DNA from: Streptomyces griseus subsp. griseus
GTDB taxonomy: Bacteria; Actinomycetota; Actinomycetes; Streptomycetales; Streptomycetaceae
Reading direction: 5' to 3'
DNA length: 64,000 nt
Assembly (NCBI RefSeq): GCF_000720255.1
Contig: NZ_JOJE01000006.1
Span: 248,001-312,000, forward strand
The translations under genes and the position numbers were made by a program. Positions within the stretch are counted from its first letter, which is position 1, and each line of letters starts with the position of its first letter. Below, piece after piece: positions 25,899 to 34,798 of the stretch. The notes under the pieces were generated by a model. The model was given only the letters and a program-made list of their open reading frames with translations, made no database searches and had not been told where the DNA came from.

Positions 25899-26873
25899 AT
25901 GGGACTGCGCAAGCACGTGGTGGTGGTGACCGGGGCGTCCAGTGGCATCGGACGGGCCACAGCCGACGCCTTCGCACGGAAGGGCTGCGCCGTGGTGCTG
26001 GCCGCGCGCCGCGAGGAGGCGCTGGAGGCGACGGCCCAGGAGTGCGAGAAGCACCGAGGAGCACGGGCACTGGTCGTGCCCACCGACACGACGGACGTCA
26101 AGGCGGTCGAGGACCTGGCGCAGCGTGCCGTGGCGGAGTTCGGCCGGATCGACGTATGGGTCAACAACGCGGCGGTCAACGCCTTCGGCCGCTTCGAGGA
26201 CGTGCCGCTGGAGGACTTCCGCAAGGTCCTGGACGTCAACGTGATGGGCTACGTGCACGGGGCCCGGGCGGCCCTGCGCGTGATGCGCGAACAGGGCTCC
26301 GGCACGCTGATCAACATCTCGTCCATCGCCGGCACCGTCTCCCAGCCGTACAGCCACCCCTACAGCATGTCGAAGCACGCCGTCCAAGGGCTCGGTTCGA
26401 GCCTGCGGCAGCAGCTGCGGGTGGAGGGGGAGAAGGGTGTCCACGTGTGCACCGTGATGCCCGCGACCATCGACACCCCGCACTTCCAGCAGGCGGCGAA
26501 CTACACCGGGCACAGGGTGGTCGCCATGCCCCCGGTCTACAGCCCCGAGCGGGTCGCCAAGGCCGTCGTGGACCTCGTGGGCCACCCCCGTCGCGAGGCG
26601 GTGGTCGGGCCGGCCGGACGCGCGCTGGTACGCCAGTCCCGAATGGCACCCGCGGCCGCGGAGCGGGCCATGGCACGGCAGACGGCCAAGAGCCACCTCG
26701 ATCACGACGAGGAGGCCCCGGCCACCCACGGAACCCTGCATGTACCGGCTCCCGGGGAGGGCGCGGTGCACGGCGGCTGGCACGGGCGGCGCCGCACCGC
26801 GATGCGCAGAACGGCCTTCGCCGCCGCGCTGGCGGGCGCGGCCGTGACGGCGGGACGCCGGAGGAGTCGCTGA
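25899..26873 (+). CDS. Short-chain dehydrogenase/reductase
   Basis: Classical SDR of 324 aa: cofactor motif TGASSGIGRATADAF (TGxxxGIG), NNAAVNAFG, catalytic serine in NISSIAG and YSMSK with the Tyr-x3-Lys pair. The C-terminal 80 residues extend past the usual SDR length; they are polar, then end with the hydrophobic/basic segment FAAALAGAAVTAGRRRSR, which could be a membrane-facing helix. This long form is common in actinobacteria and is often annotated as an SDR acting on lipids or glucose-type substrates; the substrate here is unknown. The ATG follows CGAGGAGG. It precedes the selenocysteine genes by about 160 bp without obvious linkage. Confidence 0.88.
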   Translation: MGLRKHVVVVTGASSGIGRATADAFARKGCAVVLAARREEALEATAQECEKHRGARALVVPTDTTDVKAVEDLAQRAVAEFGRIDVWVNNAAVNAFGRFEDVPLEDFRKVLDVNVMGYVHGARAALRVMREQGSGTLINISSIAGTVSQPYSHPYSMSKHAVQGLGSSLRQQLRVEGEKGVHVCTVMPATIDTPHFQQAANYTGHRVVAMPPVYSPERVAKAVVDLVGHPRREAVVGPAGRALVRQSRMAPAAAERAMARQTAKSHLDHDEEAPATHGTLHVPAPGEGAVHGGWHGRRRTAMRRTAFAAALAGAAVTAGRRRSR

Positions 26874-27036
26874 GCCGGCCCGCGTGCGGTACTGGTCCGC
26901 TCCGAGAGGCGGCGCGGTGCGAGTGGTGTGAGCCTGGTCGAAGACGGGGCACCGCGTGGACAGGGCACCACGTGGACGGGACGCTCGTGTCGTTCCGCTG
27001 CTCACCGTCTCCCGGTGCCAAGAGGGAGCAGAGGAC

Positions 27037-28437
27037 GTGGACCAGCGCAGCAGCCCGGACGGCACGGACACGCGGCGGCGGATCCCCCGTACCGACGCCG
27101 TACTGCGGGACACGCGCCTGGCCGGCGCGGGACGCAGACTGGGGCCCGGGGCGGTGAAGGCGGCGGTGCGGCAGGCCCAGGAGCAGGCGCGGACGGGCGC
27201 CATCGCGCCGGAACAGGTGGCGGACGCGGCGCTCGCCCTGTTGCCGCGCTCCGTCGGCGGGCTGAGGTCCGTCATCAACGCCACGGGGGTGGTCCTCCAC
27301 ACCAACCTCGGGCGGGCGCCGCTGTCGGCGGCGGCCCGGCAGGCGGTGCAGGAGGCCGCCGGCCCCACGGACGTCGAGCTCGACCTGCACACCGGTGCCC
27401 GGGCCCAGCGCGGGCGGACCGCCCTGGCCGCCCTGCGCGAACGGGTCCCGACGGCCGCTGCCGCTCATGTGGTGAACAACGGTGCCGCCGCGCTCGTCCT
27501 GGTGGCGACCGCGCTCGCCGCCGGCCGGGAGATCGTCATCAGCCGCGGTGAGATGGTCGAGATCGGCGACGGTTTCCGCCTGCCGGACCTGCTGGTGTCC
27601 ACCGGAGCCCGGCTGCGCGAAGTGGGAACCACCAACCGTACACGTGCAGCCGACTACGCCGCGGTGGTCGGCCCGCAGACGGCGTTCGTGCTGAAAGTGC
27701 ACCCCTCCAACTTCCGGATCACCGGGTTCACCCACGCCGCCGAGACGGCCGAGCTGGCGGCTCTCGGCGTCCCGGTGGTCGTCGACATCGGCTCCGGGCT
27801 GCTCGCACCTCATCCCCTCCTGCCGGCCGAGCCCGACGCCGCGACCCAGCTCCGGGCCGGGGCGTCGCTCGTCACCGCGAGCGGGGACAAGCTGCTCGGA
27901 GGGCCGCAGTGCGGACTGCTCCTCGGAGAGGAGCGACTGGTGCGCACCGTGTCCCGGCATCCGCTCGCCCGTGCGCTGCGCGTGGACAAGCTGACCCTGG
28001 CCGCGTTGGAGGCCACGCTGGCCGGCCCCGAGACCCCGACCGCCGAGGCGCTGGCCGCCGACCCGGCACGGCTGCTCCACCGGGCCGAGCGGTTGGCGTC
28101 GGCGCTCGGCGCCGACGGCATCGATGCCCGGTCCGTTCCCAGCGCCGCGACGGTGGGCGGTGGCGGTGCCCCGGGGGTGACGCTGTCCAGCGCCGCGCTG
28201 TCGCTGCCCGAGCGGTACGCCGCCGCCCTGCGGACCGGTCCGGTTCCCGTGGTGGGGAGGCTGGAGGCGGGCCGGTGCCTGCTCGACCTGCGGACAGTGC
28301 CGTCGCAGGACGACGAGCGGCTGGTCGAGGCCGTGCGGTCGGTTCCGGAACCGGGCGCGGGGAGGGAGGCGCCATGTGGGTACTGGCCACCGCCGGGCAC
28401 GTCGACCACGGCAAGTCAGCCCTGGTCCGAGCCCTGA
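27037..28437 (+). CDS. selA: SelA, L-seryl-tRNA(Sec) selenium transferase
   Basis: Cytosolic PLP enzyme of 466 aa that converts seryl-tRNA(Sec) to selenocysteyl-tRNA(Sec) using selenophosphate from SelD. Conserved features are RSVINATGVVLHTNLGRAPL, NNGAAALVLVATALAAGRE, EVGTTNRTRAADY, and the PLP lysine in ASGDKLLGGPQCG (Lys285). The GTG start at 27037 has GGGAG 8 bp upstream; longer versions are not conserved. The 3' end overlaps selB by 64 bp, and the last 20 or so residues, read over the selB start, look non-conserved. With selB, selC and selD nearby this is a complete bacterial Sec pathway. Confidence 0.95.
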   Translation: MDQRSSPDGTDTRRRIPRTDAVLRDTRLAGAGRRLGPGAVKAAVRQAQEQARTGAIAPEQVADAALALLPRSVGGLRSVINATGVVLHTNLGRAPLSAAARQAVQEAAGPTDVELDLHTGARAQRGRTALAALRERVPTAAAAHVVNNGAAALVLVATALAAGREIVISRGEMVEIGDGFRLPDLLVSTGARLREVGTTNRTRAADYAAVVGPQTAFVLKVHPSNFRITGFTHAAETAELAALGVPVVVDIGSGLLAPHPLLPAEPDAATQLRAGASLVTASGDKLLGGPQCGLLLGEERLVRTVSRHPLARALRVDKLTLAALEATLAGPETPTAEALAADPARLLHRAERLASALGADGIDARSVPSAATVGGGGAPGVTLSSAALSLPERYAAALRTGPVPVVGRLEAGRCLLDLRTVPSQDDERLVEAVRSVPEPGAGREAPCGYWPPPGTSTTASQPWSEP

Positions 28438-30209
28438 CCGGAATGGAACCCGACCGCTTCGAGGAGGAGCGACGCCGAGGCCTGACCCTGGACCTCGGGT
28501 TCGTATGGACCCCGCTGAGCGGCGGCCACGGCGGCGAGCACCTCGCCTTCGTGGACGTGCCCGGGCACGAGAGGTTCGTCGCCACCATGCTGGCCGGTGT
28601 GGGGCCCGTGCCGGCGGTGCTGTTCGTGGTGGCGGCCGACCAGGGCTGGCAGCCGCAGTCGCAGGAACACCTGGAGATCCTGGACGCGCTCGGAGTGCGG
28701 CACGCCGTGCTCGCGGTGAGCCGCAGCGACCTCGCGGACCCCGAGGCCGTGCGTGCCGACGCCGTCGCACGTATGGCGGCCACGTCCCTCGGCATCGTGC
28801 CGTCCGTCGCGGTGAGCGCGGTGACCGGCACCGGACTCGGCGCACTGCGCCGGGAGCTGATCCGGTTGGGCCGCTCGCTGCCCGTTCCGCCCGCCGACGC
28901 GGACGTGCGGCTGTGGCTGGACCGCGCCTTCACCGTGCGCGGTCACGGCACGGTCGTCACCGGCACGCTGGGGGCGGGCACGTTGCGCGTCGGCGACCGG
29001 ATGGTGGCGGGGGACGGCACGACCGCCCTCCGGGTACGGGGGCTGCAGTGCCTGCGCGAAGACGTCCCCGCCGCGGGCGGGGTGGCGCGTGTGGCGGTCA
29101 ATGTGCACGGCCCCGACGCCGGTGCACTGGGCCGGGGGCAGGTGCTGCTCACGCCGGACCGCTGGCTGCTCAGCGACCTGATCGACGTCAGGGTCCGCGG
29201 AGCACCGGTCGAGGACCTTCCCCGGACGCTCACCCTGCACATCGGGACCGCAGCGGTGCCGGTGACCCTCCGCCCGTTCGGCCCGGACACGGCCAGGCTG
29301 ACCCTGGGCCGGGCCCTTCCTCTGCGGGTGGGCGACCGGGCCGTCCTGCGGGAACCCGGCGGGCGGCGCATGCCGTGCGGGGTGTCCGTCCTGGACGTGC
29401 GACCGCCCCGGCTCACCCGGCGGGGAGCGGCTCGGGCGAGGGCGGCCGAACTGGAGGGCATGACCGGCAGGCCGGACGGCGCGGCGGAACTGCGGCGGCG
29501 CCGACTCGTCCGCCGGTCGGAGCTCGCGGCCATGGGAGTCCCGGCCCCCGGCGCGCCCGTGGGCGGGGACTGGCTGGTCGACGCGGCCCACTGGGCGGCG
29601 CTGCGGGATCGCCTGGAGACCGAGGTCGAACACCACGCGACACAGCACCCGCTGGAGCCCGGCCTGCCCACCGAGGCAGCCCGCCGCCTGCTCGGTCTGC
29701 CCGACCGGTCGCTCGTCGACGCCCTCGCCGGGACGTCCGGAAAGGTGTCCTCCGTCCGAGGGCGGCTGTACGGAGACCTCCGGCCCACCCTGCCGCCGCC
29801 GGTGCGGGCGGCCGTGGACGCGGTGCGGCGTGAGCTGGCGAGGGCACCGTTCCGGGCCCCGGAGGCCTACCGGCTGACCGAGGTGGGGCTCACCGGCAAG
29901 GCCCTGGCCGCCGCCGTGTCGGCGGGCGCGCTGCTGCGGGTCGGCGACGGCATCGTGCTGCTTCCGGAGGCGGACGCCCGAGCCGCCGGCGTGCTCCGCG
30001 GGCTCCGGCAGCCGTTCACACTCAGCGAGGCGCGGCGGGCCCTCGACACCACACGCCGGGTCGCCGTGCCGCTGCTGGAGTTCCTGGACGCCCGGGGGTA
30101 CACCGAACGAGTGGACGACCAGCGTCGACGCTGCCGGGCCGGTACGGAGAGCGGAGGCGGACGGGAATCGAACCCGCCTGCCCGAGATCCTCGGACACCT
30201 CGGTTTTGA
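28374..30209 (+). CDS. selB: SelB, selenocysteine-specific elongation factor
   Basis: GTPase of 611 aa that delivers Sec-tRNA to UGA codons by binding the mRNA SECIS hairpin. G1 is GHVDHGKS (8-15) and G3 DVPGHERF (61-68). The G4 site reads SRSD (116-119) where most translational GTPases have NKxD. EF-Tu-like domains 2 and 3 follow, then SelB's own domain and C-terminal winged helices (residues about 430-590) for SECIS binding. The conserved protein probably ends near RVDDQRRRC; the frame continues across the antisense of selC and stops at TGA 30207-30209, which is the exact complement of the tRNA anticodon. The start, ATG 28374, lies inside the end of selA after GGAGGGAGG. Confidence 0.94.
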   Translation: MWVLATAGHVDHGKSALVRALTGMEPDRFEEERRRGLTLDLGFVWTPLSGGHGGEHLAFVDVPGHERFVATMLAGVGPVPAVLFVVAADQGWQPQSQEHLEILDALGVRHAVLAVSRSDLADPEAVRADAVARMAATSLGIVPSVAVSAVTGTGLGALRRELIRLGRSLPVPPADADVRLWLDRAFTVRGHGTVVTGTLGAGTLRVGDRMVAGDGTTALRVRGLQCLREDVPAAGGVARVAVNVHGPDAGALGRGQVLLTPDRWLLSDLIDVRVRGAPVEDLPRTLTLHIGTAAVPVTLRPFGPDTARLTLGRALPLRVGDRAVLREPGGRRMPCGVSVLDVRPPRLTRRGAARARAAELEGMTGRPDGAAELRRRRLVRRSELAAMGVPAPGAPVGGDWLVDAAHWAALRDRLETEVEHHATQHPLEPGLPTEAARRLLGLPDRSLVDALAGTSGKVSSVRGRLYGDLRPTLPPPVRAAVDAVRRELARAPFRAPEAYRLTEVGLTGKALAAAVSAGALLRVGDGIVLLPEADARAAGVLRGLRQPFTLSEARRALDTTRRVAVPLLEFLDARGYTERVDDQRRRCRAGTESGGGRESNPPARDPRTPRF

Positions 30210-30244
30210 AGACCGGGAGGGCCACCAGGCACCCACACGCCTCC
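30152..30244 (-). tRNA. selC: tRNA-Sec (anticodon TCA)
   Basis: Read on the minus strand, this 93-nt gene has the acceptor stem GGAGGCG pairing with CGCCTCC, a discriminator G, the T-arm GCGGGTTCGATTCCCGTC, and a very long variable arm. The anticodon loop is GGTCTTCAAAACC, with TCA complementary to bases 30207-30209. CCA is not encoded. Length, long extra arm and UCA anticodon identify selenocysteine tRNA. It lies convergent to selB and overlaps its last 58 bp. Confidence 0.95.
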
Positions 30245-30300
30245 ATCGCCCGCCCACGCTACCGGAGGCTTCGGGTACCGGCGGCGCTCGCCACGGCGAG

Positions 30301-30348
30301 ATCCCTCGCGACGGACCGCCATCGATCCCTCGCGACGGACCGCCATCG
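30301..30348 (+). repeat. Two perfect tandem 24-bp repeats upstream of selD
   Basis: The unit starting ATCCCTCGCGACGGACCG occurs at 30301-30324 and again, base for base, at 30325-30348, 16 bp before the selD start. It lies in the leader or promoter of selD. It may be recent replication slippage or a duplicated protein-binding site. Confidence 0.75.
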
Positions 30349-30363
30349 ACCGAGAGGACCGTC

Positions 30364-31389
30364 ATGACCGCCACCCGAGAAACACCCGTGCGGCTCACGC
30401 ATTTCGCCCACGGCGGAGGCTGCGCCTGCAAGATCCCTCCCGGTGAGCTGGAGGACGTGCTCAGCGCACTGGCCGGGCCGCGGACGATCGTGGGCGACAG
30501 CCCGCTGCTGGTGGGGCCGGCCACCGGCGACGACGCCGCCGTGGTCGCCCTGCCCGCCAGGGGCGACGACCCGGTCCAGGCGGTGGTGTCCACCGCCGAC
30601 TTCTTCACGCCGGTCGTGGACGACCCGTACGACTGGGGACGCATCGCCGCGGCCAACGCCCTGTCGGACGTGTACGCGATGGGCGGCCGCCCGCTCGTCG
30701 CCGTCAATCTCCTGGCCTGGCCACGCGATGTGCTGCCCTACGATCTGGCCCGTGAAGTGCTGCGCGGCGGGCTGGAGATCGCCGTCGACGCGGGCTGCCA
30801 CGTGGGCGGCGGGCACAGTGTGGACGATCCCGAACCCAAGTACGGCATGGCCGTCACCGGTCTCGCCGACCCGGCGCGCCTGCTGCGCAACGACGCCGGT
30901 CGGCCGGGCATGCCCCTGTCGCTGACCAAGCCCCTCGGACTGGGGGTGCTGAACAACCGCCACAAGGTCACGGGGGAACGTTTCGAGCAGGCGGTGGCCA
31001 CGATGACGGCGCTCAACCGGGAGGCGTCGGAGGCGGCCCTGGAAGCCGGGGCGACCTGTGCCACCGACATCACCGGCTTCGGCCTCCTCGGCCACCTGCA
31101 CAAGCTGGCCCGGGCCTCGGGCGTGACCGCGGTGGTCGACACCGCCGCCGTGCCCTACCTCGACGGGGCGCGCGAGGCGGTCCGGGACGGGTACGTCAGC
31201 GGCGGCACCCGGCGCAACCTGGAGTGGGTGGCGCCGTTCACCGACTTCGGGGACACGGACGCCGACACCCGGCTGCTCCTGGCCGACGCCCAGACCTCGG
31301 GCGGGCTGCTCGTCGCGGGCGAGGTACCCGGAGCGCCCGTCGTGGGGGAACTCGTCGCATGGACGGGGCACTCCCTCGTGCTGAGGTGA
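30364..31389 (+). CDS. selD: SelD, selenide water dikinase (selenophosphate synthetase)
   Basis: Makes selenophosphate from selenide and ATP for SelA. The protein has 341 aa with the glycine-rich N-terminal loop HGGGCACKIPPGEL, whose catalytic position is Cys20, so this SelD is not itself a selenoprotein. Next come TGDDAAVVAL and STADFFTPVVDDPYDWGRIA (ATP/magnesium site), and the AIR-synthase-like domain with GGGHSVDDPEPKYGMAVTG. The ATG follows AGAGG. The stop codon falls inside the first of three 16-bp tandem repeats. It is convergent with the formate dehydrogenase operon and transcribed in the same direction as selA and selB. Confidence 0.96.
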   Translation: MTATRETPVRLTHFAHGGGCACKIPPGELEDVLSALAGPRTIVGDSPLLVGPATGDDAAVVALPARGDDPVQAVVSTADFFTPVVDDPYDWGRIAAANALSDVYAMGGRPLVAVNLLAWPRDVLPYDLAREVLRGGLEIAVDAGCHVGGGHSVDDPEPKYGMAVTGLADPARLLRNDAGRPGMPLSLTKPLGLGVLNNRHKVTGERFEQAVATMTALNREASEAALEAGATCATDITGFGLLGHLHKLARASGVTAVVDTAAVPYLDGAREAVRDGYVSGGTRRNLEWVAPFTDFGDTDADTRLLLADAQTSGGLLVAGEVPGAPVVGELVAWTGHSLVLR

Positions 31390-31428
31390 GGACGTACTGA
31401 GGTGAGGACGTACTGAGGTGAGGACGTA
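31381..31428 (+). repeat. Three 16-bp tandem repeats over the selD stop
   Basis: CTGAGGTGAGGACGTA occurs three times without gaps at 31381-31396, 31397-31412 and 31413-31428, with a degenerate start of a fourth (CTGAGATGAGG). The selD TGA is in the first unit and each further unit repeats the stop-containing sequence. The array separates the convergent selD and fdhA genes. Confidence 0.85.
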
Positions 31429-31450
31429 CTGAGATGAGGGCCGGCGCCGG

Positions 31451-34400
31451 TCAGGGCTCCGTGCCCGTCCGTTCGTCGACACCGGCCCGCGCCCGGTACG
31501 CCCGCACCAGCTCGACGGCGGCCGGGCCCCTGGGGCGGCGGCCGGGCCGGATGTCGACGGCGAAGGCCTTGGTCTCCTGGATGTGGCTGTTGGGGTCCAG
31601 GGACAGGTGCAGCAGCTCGTTGGCCGCGTCGCCCGTGCTGTAGCCGTTCGGCCCCCAGTGGTAGGGCAGTGCCACCTGGTGCAGGACGCGCCCGTGCACC
31701 CTCAGCGGCGGTACCCGGTCGGTGACCATCACCCGGGCCTCGATCACGGCGCGGGCGCTGACGATCGTCGCCCAGCCGGTGTGCCGCAGACCGCGTTCGG
31801 CGGCGAGTTCGGGCGACACCTCACAGAAGAACTCCGGTTGCAGCTCCGCCAGGTAGGGCAGCCAGCGGGACATACCGCCCGCGGTGTGGTGTTCGGTGAG
31901 CCGGCAGGTGGTGGCCACGTAGGGGAAGACCTCCGCGCCCGCCTCATCGCCGCTGGGCTGGTAGCGGTTGGCCGGGTGCGGCGGAAGCAACTGCCGTACC
32001 GGGTTGCGCTGCCGGGCGTGGAGGAGGTTCGGGAAGGGCGAGTCCTGCGGCTCGTAGTGGGTGGGCAGGGGCCCGTCGGTGAGCCCGGACGGAACGTACA
32101 GCCAGGCCTTGCCGTCGGCCTGCATGATGAACGGGTCGGTGCCCGACAGGGCCGCGGGCCCGGTCGCGCCCTCCGGGGGCCGGTGATCGGGGGGCTTGTC
32201 CTTCTTGAAGTCGGCGATGTCGTGGCCGGTCCACTCGCCCTTGTCCGCGTCCCACCACACCAGCGCCTTGCGCTCGCTCCACGGCCTGCCGTCCGGGTCG
32301 GCCGACGCACGGTTGTACAGGATGCGCCGGTTGGCGGGCCAGGCCCAGCCCCACTCGTTCGCCACCCAGTTCTGCTGCCCGCCCGGCTTGCGGCGGGCGG
32401 CCTGGTTCACGCCGTCCGCGTACACGCCGCAGTAGATCCAGCAGCCGCAGGAGGTGGATCCGTCGCCGCGCAGCTGCTCGTACGAGGCCAGTGGGTCGCC
32501 CTCGGCGTCGTGGCCGTTGATCTCGGCGAGGACGGCCTCGGCGTCCGGCTCCGCCTGCTCGCCCTTCGTGGGGTAGTCCCAGGTGAGGTCCAGCACGGGC
32601 CGGTCCATCGGGTCGGTGGACGCGGCGAGCTTCTGCCGGATGATCCGTCCGAGGTGGTAGGTGAACCACAGGTCGCTGCGCGCCTCGCCGGGCGGGTCGA
32701 CGGCCCGGTGGTGCCACTGCAGCAGGCGCTGGGTGTTGGTGAAGGTGCCGTCCTTCTCGGTGTGCGCGGCGGCCGGCAGGAAGAACACCTCGGTGCGGAT
32801 GTCCTCGGTGCGCAGCTCACCCGTCTCGATCTCCGGGCCGTCCTTCCACCAGGTGGCCGACTCGATGAGGGAGAAGTCACGTACGACGAGCCAGTCCAGG
32901 TTGGCCATGCCCAGGCGCTGCATCTTGCCGTTGGCGGACCCGACCGCGGGGTTCTCGCCCATGAGGAAATAGCCCTTGCAGGTCCCTTCGAGCTGGGCCA
33001 TGACCGTCTCGTAGGTGGAGTGGGAGCCGGTGAGGCGCGGCAGGTAGTCGAAGCAGAAGTCGTTCTCGTCGGTCGCCGCCTCACCCCAGTAGGCCTTGAG
33101 CAGGCTGACGAGATAGGACCGCATGTTGCCCCAGTAGCCCTTGTGGGCTGCCTCGTCCCGCACGAAGGCGTCCAGGCCCTGCTCCTGGTGGGCGTGCCGC
33201 ATCGGGATGTAGCCGGGCAGCAGGTTGAACAGGGTGGAGATGTCCGTCGAGCCCTGGATGGAGGCGTGCCCGCGCAGCGCCAGGATGCCGCCTCCGGGCC
33301 GCCCGATGTTGCCGAGCAGCAGCTGCAGGACGCAGGCCGCCCGGATGTACTGGACCCCCACGGTGTGCTGCGTCCACCCGACCGCGTAGGCGAAGGCGGT
33401 GGTGCGGTCCCGTCCGGAGTTCTCCGTGACGAGTTCGCACACCTGGCGGAAGAGGTCCGGCGGCACGCCGCAGACGCTCTCGACCATCTCGGGGGTGTAG
33501 CGGGCGTAGTGCCGCTTGAGCACCTGGAAGACACAGCGCGGGTGGGTGAGCGTCTCGTCCCGTTCGGGCCGGCCCTCGCCCACGTCGGCGCCGCCGGCCC
33601 CGTGGGCCTCGCCGCGCGCCGCCTCCGACACCGAACCGCCGCCGGGGCGCTGGTCGTACTCCTGGTCCCGTTGGCCGGAGGCCGCCTGCATCTCCGTACC
33701 GGCGTACTGCCAGCTGCTGTTGTCGTAGGTGCGGGTGTCGGGGTCGAGGCCGGAGAAGACCCCGTCGAGGTCCTCGGTGTCACGGAAGTCCTCACGCAGG
33801 ACGACGGGACCGTTGGTGTACGCCACCACGTAGTCGCGGAAGTACTTGTCGTTGCTCAGGACGTGGTTGATGATCCCGCCGAGGAAGGCGATGTCCGAGC
33901 CCGCGCGCAGTGGCACGTGCACGTCGGCCTGCGCGCTGGTCCGGGTGAACCGCGGGTCGACGTGGATCACCTTCGCGCCACGGGCCTTCGCCTCCATGAC
34001 CCACTGGAACCCGACCGGATGGCACTCGGCCGTGTTCGAGCCCTGGATGACGATGCAGTCGGCGTTCTGCAGGTCCTGCTGGAAGGTGGTCGCACCGCCG
34101 CGGCCGAACGAGGTTCCCAGACCGGGAACGGTGGAGGAGTGTCAAACACGCGCCTGGTTCTCGATCTGCACGGCTCCCAGGGCGGTGAACAACTTCTTGA
34201 TCAGGTAGTTCTCCTCGTCGTCCAGCGTGGCCCCGCCCAGACTGGCGATGCCGAGCGTGCGCCGGGTGCGGGTCTCGTCGACCTCCCACTGCCAGCCCGC
34301 CCGGCGGGTCTCGATGACCCGGTCGGCGATCATGTCCATGGCCGTGTCGAGGTCGAGGCGCTCCCACGAAGTGCCGTGCGGGCGCCGGTGGAGGACCTGG

Positions 34401-34708
34401 TGCCCGCGGGAGCTTCCGGTGGTCAGCTGCAGGCTGGCGGCGCCCTTGGGACACAGACGGCCGCGCGAGATGGGGGAGTCCGGGTCGCCCTCGATCTGGG
34501 TGACGCGGTCGTCCTGGACGTAGACGTTCTGGCCGCAGCCCACCGCGCAGTACGGGCAGATGGACTTCACCACCCTGTCCGCCGAGGCGGTCCGGGGAGT
34601 GAGCCGCGCGCTGCGGCCGCTCCGGGCGGCGGCCCCGCGGCCCAGGGGGTCCGTCCCCTTGAGCTGGCGGTACACCGGCCAGGTGTCGATCCATGTGCGT
34701 ACGCCCAT
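31451..34708 (-). CDS. fdhA: FdhA, selenocysteine-containing formate dehydrogenase catalytic subunit
   Basis: Molybdopterin enzyme oxidising formate to CO2. The frame is 1086 codons with one in-frame TGA (complement of 34142-34144) at residue 189, in the context NQARV-Sec-HSSTVPGLGTSFGRG, where E. coli FdnG/FdhF also have Sec. The N-terminal 4Fe-4S site is Cys51, Cys54, Cys58 and Cys86 (CPYCAVGCGQ, LCPKG). Molybdopterin-binding domains follow, then a C-terminal dinucleotide-binding domain (THYEPQDSPFPN to the end). The start at 34708 has GGAAGG 8 bp upstream; an ATG 24 bp earlier is less likely. A caller that stops at TGA would split this gene into pieces of 188 and about 850 residues. The window's selABCD genes support recoding. 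Confidence 0.93.
34113..34144 (-). promoter_or_regulatory. Bacterial SECIS element with its UGA codon
   Basis: On the minus strand the UGA (34144-34142) is followed after 12 nt by a perfect hairpin: GTTCCC (34129-34124), loop GGTCT (34123-34119), GGGAAC (34118-34113). E. coli fdhF has the same GGUCU apical loop at the same distance, 18 nt after UGA (from memory of that mRNA). The loop is what SelB recognises. Confidence 0.85.
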
Positions 34709-34798
34709 GACGTCCGCCTTCCCACTACGCATATTTTCCCGCAGCCGGCCGAAGACGGCATCATCTGGTCGGGAAGGGCGTCGACGGTGGTCCGCCCG

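Noticed and set aside
30207..30209. The selB TGA as a possible selenocysteine codon
   Set aside because: No SECIS-like GGUCU hairpin follows and no conserved protein continues; it is opposite the tRNA anticodon.
30421..30432. Selenocysteine in SelD
   Set aside because: The catalytic position is TGC (Cys20), not TGA.
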